This document shows positions 11,701 through 25,930 of a stretch of DNA of 64,000 bases, piece by piece (position 1 is the stretch's first letter; every line of letters starts with the position of its first letter). Below the pieces are notes generated by a model. That model had not been told where the DNA came from, did not search any database, and saw nothing but the letters and a program-made list of their open reading frames with translations. Where the stretch lies: the NCBI GenBank assembly GCA_018697195.1, contig CM031864.1, positions 12,200,745-12,264,744 of the forward strand, written 5' to 3'. The DNA is from Certhia americana (lineage: Eukaryota; Chordata; Aves; Passeriformes; Certhiidae). The position numbers and the translations under genes were made by a program.

Positions 11701-14700
11701 GTTTTAATATAATTCACTATTTCATGGGTTTAGGACCCTGATTTTACAGTGATACCAGCATATTAGCCATCTCCATGGGAAGGGATCAAGCTGCACAGAA
11801 CAATATTAATCCTTGAAACAGTTTGAAAATGTTCAAAATTCTAATAGGAGATTATTTTCTTCACTGAGGAGGGTGTGGCAAATCTCAGCTGATAGATTGT
11901 GTGACTAAGCCAATTTCTTTCCTGTGTGAATATATTAGCTGTGATGATAATACCCTGGGAAGTCCAGAGGGTCAATTCTTCAAAAGTAGTTTGATGAAAA
12001 TTTGCATTTATTTCAAACAGATTTCAGTGTCTATTTTAAAGATCTAGGTGAAAATATTTTAAAATCCACATCATGAAACAGGAATAATGGAATTTAACAT
12101 TTTTTAACTGTGACTCTGTTAGGTGAATGTATTAGTTAGCTGTCCATCACAACTGTGATTCTCACCTAACTCTCTAAATCATTATTCATGTGGAGGTTTG
12201 TTGGAGTTAATCACTTTTTTTATAATGACCCCTGTAAATCCAAATAAAAAATATATTCTCAATTGTTTATATTCATTTCTTCTAGCACAAGAGGAATGCT
12301 TGTAGTATGAAGTAGTATGAATTTTCATCAGAATAATTCATAATGCAGTTTGTTTCAGGGCTGTTTATTCCCTTCCAATCCTTCTCACAAAGTAGCCACA
12401 GTAGAATTATGAATATTGAGGGGTTTTTTGAATCACTTGTACAGTTGTCTCATGGGAGCCATTTGATCCTGGACAGGGATTTAGTAGATTGTAGGTGCAA
12501 CTTAGCATTGCAGGAATCATTGCCAGAGAATGAAGCTGGAGATAACAGTGCTCAATGCCAGGGACAAACGACACAAACACTGACATGAGTTTCCATGCCC
12601 TACAGAGTTGGTGAAGAGATCGAGGCAAAGTAAGACATTATGTATGTTCATCCCAGCAAATCACAGCTAAGAGGAGAAAAACCTCATGCAATGGAGTTGT
12701 TGGTGCCACAGCAAAACGTTTCAAGTAGGTTGGTGTCTGGAATCTATCTGGACTGTATTTACATCTACCCCCAGCAGGGGAAGGTATAGTATTCTCACAA
12801 TATAAATAGCTTTGGTTGTACTCACGTGTTGTGTTGGTATTTCAGAGGAACATGTGTGGTTAGCAGGTAGGATGGTTCTGTCAGTGTGAGTCATTTCAGT
12901 TTTACCAACAGATACTCCTGTCTGAGCAGCTGTCCTGCAGAGGTCTGTTGCTTTGCTTCTCAGACAGTTTTGCCTTGTAAGCATTTTGGTTCTTATCAGC
13001 CCTGTCAGGAAACAGACAGTCTGCTGCTCTGTCTATACATTAAATTGTATTCTGAAAATGGAAATATTTGGAACACAAATACTTTGAATAAATATTTGAA
13101 GCAGCACAGCAAAAATAATGAAAATTCTAGGCTCAGTGTTGCAAAGTGATAACTCCATTGAAAGCACCTTGTGGTGGTGGGTGTATTTCTGTTTGCTATA
13201 ATTACACAGTGTGGAAAACTATTAATGGAAATCCTGTTTGTGCAAAACCTGAGGAGGACATCACTGAGATGCAGAGTTCCCTTTGTGTTCATGATGGCAT
13301 GCCTTTGATGTACAAACAAAAGACAACTGCTTTTTTCAAATTCTTTTTAAATCAAGAACCCCATTTTCCCCTTTTCTGTCAAAATGTGCCCCCCTCTTTT
13401 GTTGGGACTGGTCTACTTTTCATTCCATTATGTTCACATCCGTAATGGAAATAGTTGTCTTCTCGCATGGGCATAGATGTATAGTGTCAAGATACCTTAT
13501 CCCAGAGATGTCCTTTATTCTTGCTTTCTAAGACTTGCTTATCGTGGAACAAACACCTTTGTACCTCTAAGTCTCCATCCACATTAAGACAATTGCACCA
13601 CTTTAATTACACTTTTATAATTAAATGATATGACTATATGACTTCTGCACGTGCACTGTATTTCATTGAACACATTGCTTTTGAAGTGTTTTTTTAAGAT
13701 ATACATCTTACTCCTAACATGTTTGTGTATAATCCTACCTCTCAGTATCAGTAGTCTATTATGCGTGTCTAGGTCCCTGATGGTGCATTGTATCCTCAAG
13801 TCATTTAGCCCTTTCTCTGTTCATAATGACATGACTGACCCTTTTGAGGCAGTTCGTTGAAAGAAGATAGCAGTTCTTCCCCTGACCTTGACCACCAGGC
13901 TGACTGTTGTGTTCAGCTCTCCTGAGGACACTGTTCTGTTTCCCTCAGGAATGTGAAAAAGTAATTTCCCCAGATAACAGCCAAAAACGCAATTAAGCTT
14001 AGATTAAAGAAAAAGAGGATTTATTGGCATTTTATGGACTAGAGAGAAAAGGAAAATAAAAGATAGGAGATATTAAATTGCCTGAAGTAGAGACACAGAC
14101 TGTCCGGTTTCTAGCATTACTCTTCAGTTTACTGAATAATTGATGGAATTTTAGTTGCTTTTAACTACATAACAGTCAAACATTGTCTCTGTCACAGCCC
14201 AAAGCCATGTCTGTCTTCTTCGTTCGGAGCTAGGAAGCCTGTGACACACTGTCTTTGAAACACTGTGTGAGGCTGGAAAACCCCCTCCGTGACTTGGTCT
14301 TGAATTTGATGTGAAGGTATCAATAGTTACAAAACATGTTTATTTTCCCTGTGGGATGCTAAAAGACATGCAGATTGGATCAAGTGTACAAGATTTTAAT
14401 TTCCATTTTCCTGGTACATTGTGTGCATGATTTCTTAACACCTTTTGTACAATGTATTTCACATCTCATTGTGATACTGCAGACAATCCATTGTCTTCTC
14501 ATTATACCTATTTCAATGGGACACTAGGTACGTCCTAGTTTGAAACACAAGAACATGAACTATTTGCATATTTTTAATTAACCCTCTCTTTGTATAGATT
14601 AAGATTGCCTTTAGTAGCTGTCAGGTTTCTTGGCCAGTTGAATAAACAGCCTCTTGCATGCATTTCAGTTACTTCACTATTATATTGCTAATGAGTCTAA

Positions 14701-17457
14701 GCTCAGTTTTGTGGAGGCAATCTTAATTTAGCAATTTCATTCACATTTTTATACAGGTATAGTGTTCCAGCTATGTAATTAATGGTAACATCTCAGCATT
14801 AGAGGTGGATAGAGAATTAAAAATCGGCATGACAAATGCATCAGGTATAATTTAAATTGTGAAGCCGTGTTATAACTTACTTTCATACCACAGTCCCAAA
14901 CTGTTTTACAGTGCATACACAGAAAGTACATTGTACAGACCATTCTGCCCTCAGAAGGTAGTAGCCAAATGTGCAGTATTTGCCTTGGGAAGGTTTAGTC
15001 ATGGCCAGAACATGACTGTTGTGAACCAGACGTACCATCTTCATCTCTGGGAGCAGACAGGCCTTCAGAGCTTTTATGGTTTTGTTGAGAGGTTTTCCTC
15101 ATGACAAATCGAGTGAGCCTTTGCAAGATGAAAGGTTGAGCTTACCAGTCTTAGCAGTATGCCAAATTCTTACCAAAACCAATGTTTATGTGTACAGTTG
15201 CAAATTTTGAAGTTTCAGCAGCATACAGAATGCTCTGTGAAGCTGTGGGTTGATGGACAGCTGCAAAAACAGTGGGATAAACAGCAGCAGGATGATTTGT
15301 AAATGAACCTTAGGTTTTTTGTAGTTAGAGAGAGGAAACGTGATTAGAAATAATTCTCACTATACTGTTAAAACCAGGGCTCCGCTTTTTGGCTGGATGT
15401 TCAAAGTCAACTTTGGAGCTATTGTATTAGGAAAGCAACCAAAGAAATTCCAGGGTCAAATGTAAAACTGCACCAGGAAGGTCAGAGAGATGCATTTGCA
15501 AGTCAAGAAGACGTTGAAGGGGATCTAATTATAGGCTTAATTGCTGTAGGTAATGACAATTCAAGCTACTATATTTAACATAGCCTGGATAATATAACTG
15601 AGGTCATCCAACAAATGAATCAACAAATCCAAAGCAGATTTTCAGGAAATATTTAGGAAAAAAGGGAAAGTCCTAGACCCACTGAAGCCAAGAGGACTTC
15701 TATCAGTGAGCCAAGTTTTCCAGCAGAGCCCAGGTTTCACCCTTAGCACAGAAAGGCTGTGGCTTTGCTTCAATGTGATTATTCATAAATTTTTAGTAAT
15801 GTATCTGCTTATGATTTTGCTGGAGCAATGCCCATGATACTCTGTGGGGTTTAGAGTTAGAAGTTGATCCAGGGAACTATGATCCCATTACCAGACTCAT
15901 TTCTGGCTTGTGTGGTGACTTTGGCTGAGGAATATGGGAATATTTTATGATTATTTGCTCCTTAGTCTCTTCACATCTCAACTACAAATTTGTCTTCATA
16001 AAAGCTTAAGCATCTATGATGAACTATGTAATGATGATCTATGTAAGTGCAGTAACTTGATGCTCAAAGAGGAGACAAACAAGGCCCAGTGAAGGCTTGA
16101 CTTAGGTGGGTGAAGTTAGTTGCATTTACTGCATTCCTACTTGTTCATATTTGTAGTTCACAAAAGCAGAAACAATGTGGTATTAGTTCATGGTCTATAA
16201 AACAAAATCACATTTTTAGTCTTGCATTTCAGTTGGTCTCATTTTTATGAACTTTGCAGTTGTGTTTCACTTGGGATGTATTTGGCTGCTTGACAAAGTG
16301 ACTGGAGATTTATAATTCCTTATTAGTAACTCAGGGCTCTAAAGGGAATAACAGAGTACTTATTTACTTTTCTAGGTCAGACTCATGATGTAGGAGTTTA
16401 ATGAACTTCTGCTGAACAGGAATTGAAGCAGAATTAAAATCTCAGAGTGCATCTGTCCAATAAGGTCATTAATCTTATTTTCTATAGGTTAGATATTTTT
16501 TACTTGCACAGGGCGGTTTAGGCTGAATTTTCTAAGTCATCAGCCAAGAATATGACTGTCATATAGATCCTGGTATTAAGTCAATGCACTGATGTGATTT
16601 TACTCTGAAATTGCATTATGTCAAATAACTGTATTTATGTATCAGTGTTTAGGGCAGTAAAATCCCAGTTCACCTGTGCTGAAAAAGAGTTTGTGATTCA
16701 TGTTAGTAGCCTAAATTTTGCTGCAGTTTTGATGCCTCTCAGATGTTGTTTGTACCAATAAGGTGGGCACTTCTCTGTCAAGAATACATTGAAATCTATC
16801 TTCAGGAAGAAAGGTACAGTATTTATACTTCCCTGTTAGTGTGAAGGGAATACAGTGTTTCATATTCTTACAGGAGATAAACATTGGGATTTACTTGACG
16901 GCACAAAATTAATGACGGAGATATAAGATGCGTGAAAGGAAGACAAAAACATGTTACATAAGTGGAGTTATGCTTTGCATTGGACTTGTATGGCAGGAAA
17001 TAACATCTCTTATAACATTCAGAAAGGTCAGTGAAAGTGGATTAAACAGTAATATACTTGAAATATTTATATTGATACTGCTTAAGCCGTAGAGATGTAG
17101 CTGTGTATGGACATAAAATGCCAAATCTGCTTAGTTACTGAAGTATTCAGTAAATATATATACAGTAACATAGGTATAAAACAGAATTGTCTGGGGGAAA
17201 TAACCCAAAATACTTAAATACAAACCAAGAGATAATAGAAAGCAATGACGGAAGGGTTGTCTTAAATATCTATCTTTATTCTGATTCATAGCTCTGAGGA
17301 AACACCTTCCTTCACACTGTCCTAATGCTGGTCCTGAAATAAGTTCATCTTTTCAAAAATTGGTGATCAAGGTAAACTTTGTAAAAATCCTCTCATTTAA
17401 AGTTAAACAAGGTTAAATTGCCCAGTTAAACAAGTTAAACAGGCTACTCTCTGCTTT

Positions 17458-17560
17458 TCTGGGGAGAGTAGACTGGTGGTTAGTGTGCTTATCTACAGTG
17501 CAGGAGGCAAACACTTCATTCCTCCTTGGTCATAAGTGATTTGCAATCCTTTCTCAAGGA
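17458..17560 (+). repeat. Possible ancient tRNA-derived SINE remnant
   Basis: GACTGGTGGTTAGTGTGCTTA near 17471 resembles a diverged pol III A box followed by the D-arm region. About 45 bp later AACACTTCATTCCTCC (17511-17526) resembles a decayed B box of the GTTCGATTCCTCC type. The spacing fits a tRNA-like head. There is no intact cloverleaf, so it is not a functional tRNA gene. A second B-box-like word, GGGTTCAACC, occurs at 17690-17699 and may be part of the same old element. This is pattern similarity only. Confidence 0.3.
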
Positions 17561-18086
17561 TGCAAGCCTAACCTTTAAACTACAAACTCATGTAGGGTTC
17601 AGACTGCTTTGTATTTCTGGTTGAAGCTGTGCCTGTAGGCACAGAGATCCGAGCAAGGGAGAGTGTGAGCTGAATGCTGGGAAGAGCTGGGTTCAACCAC
17701 TGCTCTGTCTGCTTCTTATCCAACGAGTGTGTTAGAAAGCTCATGAAAGCCCTCGGGGCATTGATGAGCTTCTTGAGCCATCAGGCAAGCATGTTGTGCA
17801 ATCTCTGTTCACCATCTCTTCTTATTCACTCTTTGGCTTATTTCTGCATTAAGTAATAGGAAGGAGTATTGAGCTTAAAATTAATTTTCTTCCTTACTCA
17901 TCATCAACCAAGTGGCCAACTTGCAGAGAGTTTCCAATCCTTATTACGCTCTACAGTATAAGAGAGAAAGCACCTGGCATCCAAGTATTGAACTAGGCTC
18001 TAAGAGATATAGGGGAAAAACCTAGGCTGTAAGAGTTACAGCCATTTTATTAAATAAACCTGATATGAAATAGAGCAGGAGGAGGA

Positions 18087-18104
18087 TTTTTTTTTTTTTT
18101 TTTT
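18087..18104. repeat. Poly-T run (18 T)
   Basis: An uninterrupted run of 18 T inside the intron, with no adjoining SINE or processed-copy signature on either strand. It is treated as a simple repeat. Confidence 0.95.
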
Positions 18105-21100
18105 GCTTTTCTAGTTTTGACCAGAGAATTACTTTGCTCAAAAGCAGTAAACTGCCATTATTCTTGTAAAAACCACTTAAGCAGAACTTCAAATAGTAAG
18201 ATGAAATTCCTATTTAAGAGTAATCAAGCAAGACTGTTCTCATGTGACAGCTAAGCAGAGAAGTGGATATAGGAAGCTTTCAAAGCATTATTGGTCAGCC
18301 TGGTTTTGTAGTTGGTCAGTGGAAGGACTGGCTGTAGTTGTTTGTTTGCCACAAAGAAAGACTAAAGCAGTAGGAAATTCTAGAGCTTTTGAGGGGAATG
18401 CCTCATCCAAAATGGCAGTTTGCCTTTTGTAGGATATGAATAATGAGAACAATTTCTTGTGTGCTGCTGTTGATGGTGATGGAGAACATCAGACCCCAGA
18501 CCTACGCTAAGGAGCCATGTAAATGCTGAGAGAGGAGAAAAGATGTGATCACAGCCAGGCATGGTTGTTCTAGAGGAGACAGTAATGTAAAAGGATTTGC
18601 AATGTGAATCTGGCAGAATATGGCATGATTGGGGGGGTGATGCAACTTGCCTAGTAAAAAGCACTTTCTTTGCTGTATAGCTGAATCTCTGCTAAGATTG
18701 CTTTTTCCCAACATACTATACTTGTTTTGCTATAACAATGACATGTCTCTAGAATAGAAATTGCCTAAGAATGGGAAAGGCTGACTATAGAGGAAGGTTC
18801 TCTTTCTTTGGGAGAGGTCAGTAGAGACAATAATGTGATAATAGTATTCCTATCCTTTTCATTGATATAGATTTTTTTTTTCCACTAAGATATATGAACT
18901 GCCTTGAAAACTGGGTCAGCCTAAATGCTGTCACAAGTGCTCATCACCAAGCATATATTGCTGCATACCTGTCACACTCAGCAGCTGGAACGAATTTCAT
19001 GAAGAAACCAGGGTAAAAGGTGAAGCTCAGCAGGATTATTGGCTGTGAAGGAATCACCCTTTTGCAGTTTTTCTGGTAAAAACCAAAGAAAATGGGTGAA
19101 ATTGTGCTTAATACTGATAAATACAAATAGTATTAGATTTTTTGTATTTAAACTGATATTTTTTGTTAGTCAGTTTTATTTGCATACATTTGGTAAATGC
19201 TGTGTAATTCCCATGGTGGATTATTTTTGCTGCTTAAGAGACTGAATTTATTGATATATCTAGACATGGAAATTTACTGGGAATTGCTTGAAACCCTTTA
19301 GGGGTTGAAAGTTCTTTAAATGGAGTCAGTTTCAGTGTAATAATAGGCTTGTTGATGATAAATTATTATTCTTTGCTCACCAGGAAAGAGCTTTTTTAGA
19401 AGATGCTCTTTTTTATGCCAGAGTGAAGTTACTTGGATGAAATTCATGGTGTCTACTCATGGCATACCTTTGCTCCAGCAACTCTAGATCATGGTTCAGC
19501 ATAGTTTAGGATTTGAGCTGGAGAACACCAGGGTCTCATCCTAGAGGGACTGTCCAGCAGTGTTTGGGGAACAGCAGCCTGGCCGTGCCTCTGTGCTGCA
19601 TGTAAGCAGGGAGCTTTGCCAGCCTGAGGTCAGGGCTCAAGCCTGCACTCTCCTCACCGTGTTAAGTAAAATGAAAGCATAAATGAAAGCATCCCATGGG
19701 ACAGATCACAGGCTTTTTTGTGGGGATAAGAAAGTGGCAGGGAGCAATAGTTCAAGCTACCTCTACAGCTGAAGCCTAGGAGTAAGTGGCACATCTGCAT
19801 CTCTGCCTGTTCTGTCCTTGGCTTTTTCCCTGACAATACCTTCAAGATGCCAGTGAAGGTGGCTTTGTGATGCAAATCAGTCCCGCCATGTCTAAGAAGG
19901 TGACTCATTCATTCTCCATGAATTTTTTTAGGCAGCTTGTAATGTCTCTCATTTGACATACAGGATTTTGGCAAGTGTTTCAATCAGACAGTTACAATTC
20001 ACTCAAAACTTGTTTTAAAAAATTTCTGTTCACATTGTCACTCTGAGTTGTACATGAGTGCCAAGAACTGGACTAAGAGACTGAAACAGATACAGTTTCT
20101 CTCCTGGGGTGACAAGAAATTTTGCCTGTGAGAACGAGCTGAAGAGTTGCTGAGTTTTCCTGAGGATGAAGGCAGGAGCAGAGAGGACAAAAACGGTCCA
20201 AATGACCTTACTGTTGTTACCAGAACATGTGCTAGGTGACTCATTAGTGGCCAGTTCTCCAGAAGGGGAAGCAGCTAAGACAGTAGTCTTTTGCCAAAGT
20301 GGGAAGAGAAAAGCAAATAGGGGCTCATCTCTGTTTGAGAGGGGTGGGGTAGGAATAGATTTCCCAAAACATACATGGCTTGTCCTGGATTTCAGGGATG
20401 GAGCCAGCAGCAGGGTTCCTCAAGCAGAGAGGAGTTGCTGTGATGTGAACTCATGTTACCCTGCAGAAGCTTTGTGTACACAGGATATTTTCAGGTTTTG
20501 CTGCAGATGTGATTCTGGGGAGAAGGATGTATTAAACTGAGGCAGAGGAAGTGCTGGGTTTAACTGGTGGCAGGGCACTGTTCTCCAAAACCTGGATAGG
20601 AATCCTCACACTAGCAGGGTTAACAAGGGGAATGTAGTACACTTCACAGTTAGGACTACTTAAGAACTCCTGGATAAAGAAGTAGATACAGTTTAAACAG
20701 AAATATATGTGATAACTAGAGAAGCCTGAAGTGGGCATATGTGACCATTCTTCACACATTCCCTCAGTGTCATATCTCTGTCTTTCTGAGAAACTTGTTC
20801 TTCTCCAATTCTGTCACCCCATGTGCTGAAGATTTAAGAAAAACACACAATATTATGAAATATATTAAAGGATTGTATAATTGGCAGTATGGTTTAAAGA
20901 GTAAACAGATTGTCAATCATCAAAGATACTACAAAAATCATTGAAGACTATGATATGCCGCAATTAATTCTTCTTAGTTGGTGGTACCTGAGTCAAGAAA
21001 AGCCTTATGTGGTTGTTAGAAGGCAAGTTGCCTGCTGAGGTCCAAAAGTGCTATAATTTCTAGGTTTAAGTCATATAGCAAATACAAAGGAAACAGAAAA

Positions 21101-22423
21101 AATATTTAAGCCATTACAGAAAGCCCAGATGATTTCTAATACATCTTAAAATTCACATTCATGTTGTCAGTTTTTGATCTGCTTCCTTCATATTTCAGAA
21201 TTAATTTCAGGAGGTTTCAAATGTGTTCTTAATTTACCGTCTTAATTGACCACAAATTTACTTCATTTATATTTGTATCATTGCAATGACATGTACATGG
21301 TGTGGAGATTTTAGCCTAGGAAAAAACTATGTACTGGAGAGTGAGCAACCATGAACGAACAAGAAAAAATAGTGAGTAGAGAAGCTTGGTGCAAAGGAAG
21401 TGGCCTGGACTGGAAAGAGAATTCATTGGTGCCAGCCTGCCTTTGAACGCTTGCCAAAGTACATTAGACAGTTGGAAACAGAGTTGTAAAGGGGAAATTT
21501 AATCTCCTTCCTAGAAGACAGCAAAATTTAACTGATGCTGGATAAAGGGGAACCTCCTGTGATGCTGTATGGCTAATTTTCACAGAGAATGTTTCTTTCA
21601 GATATTGCTAGACGGCTTTTACCACTTTACTAAATAGAAATTGCTCCTTTTGAAAAACCGTTTAGTAAATGTTATTTTGTAGGGTGTCTTGGCAAGTTAG
21701 GCAATCCTGAGGCTTCTTTATCCACTTTGACCTGACTTGCTGAACAACTGCACATTTTCCTTCATTCAGTGAGCATTAGCTGAATAAAACCCCCTGCCAA
21801 TACTCAGTAAAACAATCCAATAACAAGAGGCATGGTATTAAGATGAATGGGTAATATGGGAAATATTTTTCAAGATAGAAGTATTCTGCTTGCAGTTCTG
21901 TTAATTTTATCCATGCATGTATAGTGCACAATTGTGGTATAAAAGATTATATACACCATGTGCAGCAGACTGCATGGTATCTACCAAATCTTTACTCTGT
22001 AAATAATTTACGTTTGATGCCAAGCGGAGTCAGAATTTTCCAGTCTTGGAGAAAAATAAAGTCTTGTCATCATGTTGTCATTGTCACTGATGCCTAAAAA
22101 CCAATTCCACAAATGTGAAAGTCTAGATATCCTACCTCTTCTTGGAAAAGTTTTTTGATTCCTGGAGCTAATTTGCTCAAGTTGCATCTGTCTTTCTCTT
22201 ACTTCATGTAGGATTTGCTTCTTCTTGTTGAGAAGAACAAAGAGAATACTGGTATTAGTTTGTGCTTACGGCTAATTTAGAAAGAGTAGAATATTTTATA
22301 TTTTGTATCCCACCTGCTGCTAGTCTTGCTAATAGGGAGAAAGGAGGCTTTTTTTTTGCTGTGATACAGTGCTTAATTAATACTCACCAGAGCTAAGACC
22401 TGTAAAAAAAACCACAGATAAAC

Positions 22424-22494
22424 TTCTTTTTTTTTGGGGGGGTGGAGGGTTTTTTTTGGTGAGTTTTTTTGTGGTGGGTTTTTTTTTTTGTTGT
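22424..22494. repeat. T/G-rich low-complexity tract
   Basis: Runs of T broken by GGGGGG, GGTG and GTGGTGGG clusters. Similar T/G-rich tracts occur at about 31738-31800, 33334-33420, 35820-35910 and, as the complementary A/C form, near 44660-44690. They look like slippage products of one sequence style scattered through the window. No function is inferred. Confidence 0.85.
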
Positions 22495-23244
22495 TGGATG
22501 TTGCTTTTTCTTTCATGAAAAGAAGAGAGGCTGGCCAACTGCCATGAGTAGTACAGGTAGGATGCAGTTATTTCTGATAAAGACTGTCTGTTAACATTTT
22601 CTCTGCCTGTGGGCTTGGAGTTGGTCATTCCAGTCTTCTATTCAGGAAGGATGAACACATTGTAAAATATTGTGAGATAATGTTGGATAATTGGGGTTGG
22701 ATAATGCCCTCAAGTAGAATTAAAAACATCATTCAGAACATACAAGGGATCTGTTTCAACATGTGAAATGCACAGGACCAGGTTGCCTCAGACTATATTA
22801 ATCAGCAAGTAGTAAATACATCTGTAATTCACATTTCCACAGAAAGAGTTGCACAGCACTTGCATAGCCTGTACTTCATAGGGGGACACTGTTGAAGCAT
22901 TTCAGGGTGGTGATCAGTCAAACAAGCTGCCAGCACTAGGATGCCACTGGTATGAGATTTTCTGCTGATTGAAAAACAAAGACCCAGGACAGAGTGCAGA
23001 GGAAGCCTTTTGTTGATACCAAGTTATAGTGTTATGCTCTTAACCTGCTGTTAGCCCAGATGGAAAGATTAATCTGCTTTCTTTGGGTTGAGATGCCACT
23101 ACCTGTCAAATCAGAAATGTCTTCCATTTATGCACATTGAAGTGAGCAGCAAGCAGCACGTCTTTATTAGACAGTTGCTATTCTTAAGTAGCAAAGGCTA
23201 GGATTTGTTACAATATAGCATGGAAAGAAATTAGTCATCCATGA

Positions 23245-23302
23245 GGTGGAGTAGGATAGATCTTAGAATTCTAACCCAATTGATTATGTGATTCTGTGAT
23301 TT
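23245..23302 (+). mobile_element. Very old CR1 LINE 3'-end fragment
   Basis: GTGGAGTAGGATAGATCTTAGAATTCTAACCC followed by ATTATGTGATTCTGTGAT resembles a diverged sense-strand CR1 3' end, including the terminal ATTCTGTG repeat unit. This copy is therefore on the + strand, opposite to the other two. It is heavily mutated and short. Confidence 0.5.
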
Positions 23303-24299
23303 TCCCTTTCACATGGTTTTGCCATTCCTGTCTTGTGAGCCACTAGCCCCTTCCTTCATTTTAGGTGATGCATTTGCAGTTTCAGTTTGTATAGTTCCCT
23401 TTCTGGTTTTCCTCTTCATTGGTATATGGGGGGAATAGATACAAGAATTAACAAGAAAAGTGGTGAGCACACTCAAAGCCCCAAGAGAATGGTTTGGGGA
23501 GAAGTGGTGTCTTTAGATATGGCCATGACATCTGGATACTTGGGAATTGCATCCATGTGTGTGAACTAAAGTTAGAAATGCCAAAATACTTATAAAGGGT
23601 CCAATTTACAAGTCATGTATCATTTTTGCACTGAATAACTGATTTGTCTTTGCAGTTAACACCATTTATGTCTGAAATAGAACAGTAAGTGCAGTGTCCC
23701 TGTTTGCTAGCACTTCAGGCTGGGGACTGTAATGTAAAGTATAATGTCAGGCAGTGCCTTGCCGAGCCTAATTTATGGCTTTAGAACAGCTTGTTACACA
23801 CCCGGTGTGGAACTGGGTGATGGGAGTAAAGAAACCCCCACCTTTCTATGTGCCCTAACAGCAGATTGCCAGGTCCGCAGAGCTCTGCTGCATCAAAAGT
23901 AGATTAAATCTTTATTTAAGAAGCACAAGATGGTGATAGTGCTCTTAAACTGTAGCTGCTATTAAAATGTCAGCGTTGCTGTCAGTCACCACCCAGCACC
24001 TGAGTTAACGCTGCTTCCCCTGGTAGTGAGAATGGAAAATAGGTTGCTACTTACAGTGAACTATTGTAAATGAGGAGCACAGATCTAATCCTTTTTGATA
24101 TGGCTTATTATTCATCCGTAAGATTAAAAATGTATGTTGTATTACTTCAGGGGTTGCACTGACCTCTAGATTTCATGCTCCTGGATTCTAATACTTCTTA
24201 TGTACTGTTACATTTTTATTCCATATTTTGGCAATATCAAGGCTTAGTCATACATGTGAAAGAAAATGTAAAGTTACAGATAACGTGGTGATTGTCCGT

Positions 24300-24900
24300 T
24301 TTCCAAAAACTTTAGGGTTTTATCTTGTGAGCATTGTGCAAAATGGCAGATATCGATATCTTAGCTAATTATTCAATCAAAGAGTTGGCAGGTCAGTCAG
24401 TGGGAACGCTGTACAGTGAACTGGAATTGATCACACTTCATTTCCCATCAATTGGCAGAGCAAATGGTAGCTTGGATGATAAGTTAGGATCATTGCCAGT
24501 CATTTCTTGGGCTCATGCCTTCCATTATTTATTTTTTTTTCCCTCCAGACAAGACCCCCCAGACTATTCGATGAAAGTGAATGCCCTCTGATGTTGGTGA
24601 ATAAAGCAATGCAGAGTTTTTGTAGCCTCTGAGGGACGTGAAACTATTTCTGGCTCCATAATTGATGCTGCTGCATAGTCCTATAATCACCTAACGTTAT
24701 TGAATTGTCCCCATGTGAAGATTTAATTTCAAATTTTGTAATCATTATACATCATTTATTTTCACATAGATTACAGGTTCATCTATAAAGTGACACAATT
24801 TCACCCCAGAGCTCTTTGAATATTCGGCTTTTCACTTTAACTCTTTTTAGATGTGCTTCTGACACTTCTGACTTTGGTGATTTACTAGTAATTAGTAGGG
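24300..24900. other. Repeat-free AT-rich stretch, candidate conserved non-coding element
   Basis: A complex, repeat-free stretch follows the CR1 remnant. It includes a GATATCGATATC palindrome near 24347 and several homeodomain-like cores (TAATTG, TTATTG, AATCATTA). An 85-codon + strand frame (24334-24591) has no recognisable domain. Conservation cannot be judged from one sequence, so this only marks where intronic regulatory DNA would be looked for first. Confidence 0.2.
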
Positions 24901-25679
24901 TGCCATGACAGATGTATTGTAGCCTTCCAAGGAGTGATGAATCAGATATGTGGCTACAAAGAAGTGGTTCCCTAAGACTTTTATTTAATACAGAAACCCA
25001 GATCCCTTGAAGAGCTTTGGTGTGTAAAGCAGGACTTAACCCAGTTAAAGCTCTACTGCTGAACCTGAATGTAAAGTTTCAGTTTAAAAAAATCTTTGCT
25101 TAGCTGCTGACTAACCCTGAAAACACATAAATGAGCTTTGCTGTTTCCTCATTTGAAATTCAAAGTGAACTGGATGCCTACATTTGTTTTTCTGCATCTG
25201 CCAGAATCTTTGCCTGATTCCTGTGTAAGGCTGCTCAGGAGGTGAAAATTAGAATTTCTTTCTCCCAAATGCTCTGCTAGGTTTGGCAGACCCAGGCTGC
25301 ATTCCCACAGCCATGGATGCCCTTCCATAGCTGGCAAAAACAGTGCCATCTACCCACAGGGGTTGTTTCTTCAGCTCACTCTGGCTGGAGGGTAGCTCAC
25401 ACTTGATGAGGGGATTCTGCATGTGTTCCAGTTTCTGGGGCTGTGTTATTTTGTTCCTGTCAAAAAGGTAACATACTGTTTAGCTTTAGGGATAGAGATT
25501 GATTCCTTGGGAAAAGGTGAATGTTCAAAAATAATCGAGTTGTGACAGGCCAAATGTTTTTGCATTAACAAGCTTTCTTTTGAAAATACATTGTTTTTAT
25601 TTGCTCTCCCAGGTGTCTGTTGCTCAATTCTAATTGAAAAAAAATCTTATTTCTGATTTGAAACCATCCATATGCTAAA

Positions 25680-25930
25680 TAAATATACATTGAACCAAAA
25701 TAAACTATTTTAATAACTTATTTTTTAATTAAATGCAAATGTGGCATCCTTTGCAGTCTGTTTAAATAAACATAACCCCCAGCACATTTAGCATGTTAAA
25801 AAGAAGATTTTTGCTGTGTTCACAATATTACATAGTAATTAAAAAGGAAACCAGCTAAGCCTTCGGAACCTGTCCCCTTCTCTAAAATGTAATTAATTTC
25901 TTTTTAATTATAATAGTGGGATGTAGCGTG
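25680..25930. promoter_or_regulatory. Homeodomain/octamer-type site cluster (candidate enhancer)
   Basis: An extremely AT-rich block contains a perfect octamer ATGCAAAT (25733-25740, POU-factor type), TTAATTAAA just before it, and further TAATTA cores near 25841 and 25892. A POU octamer beside a TTAATTAA core is a common developmental-enhancer arrangement. In AT-rich DNA these words also arise by chance, so this is weak evidence. Confidence 0.2.
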
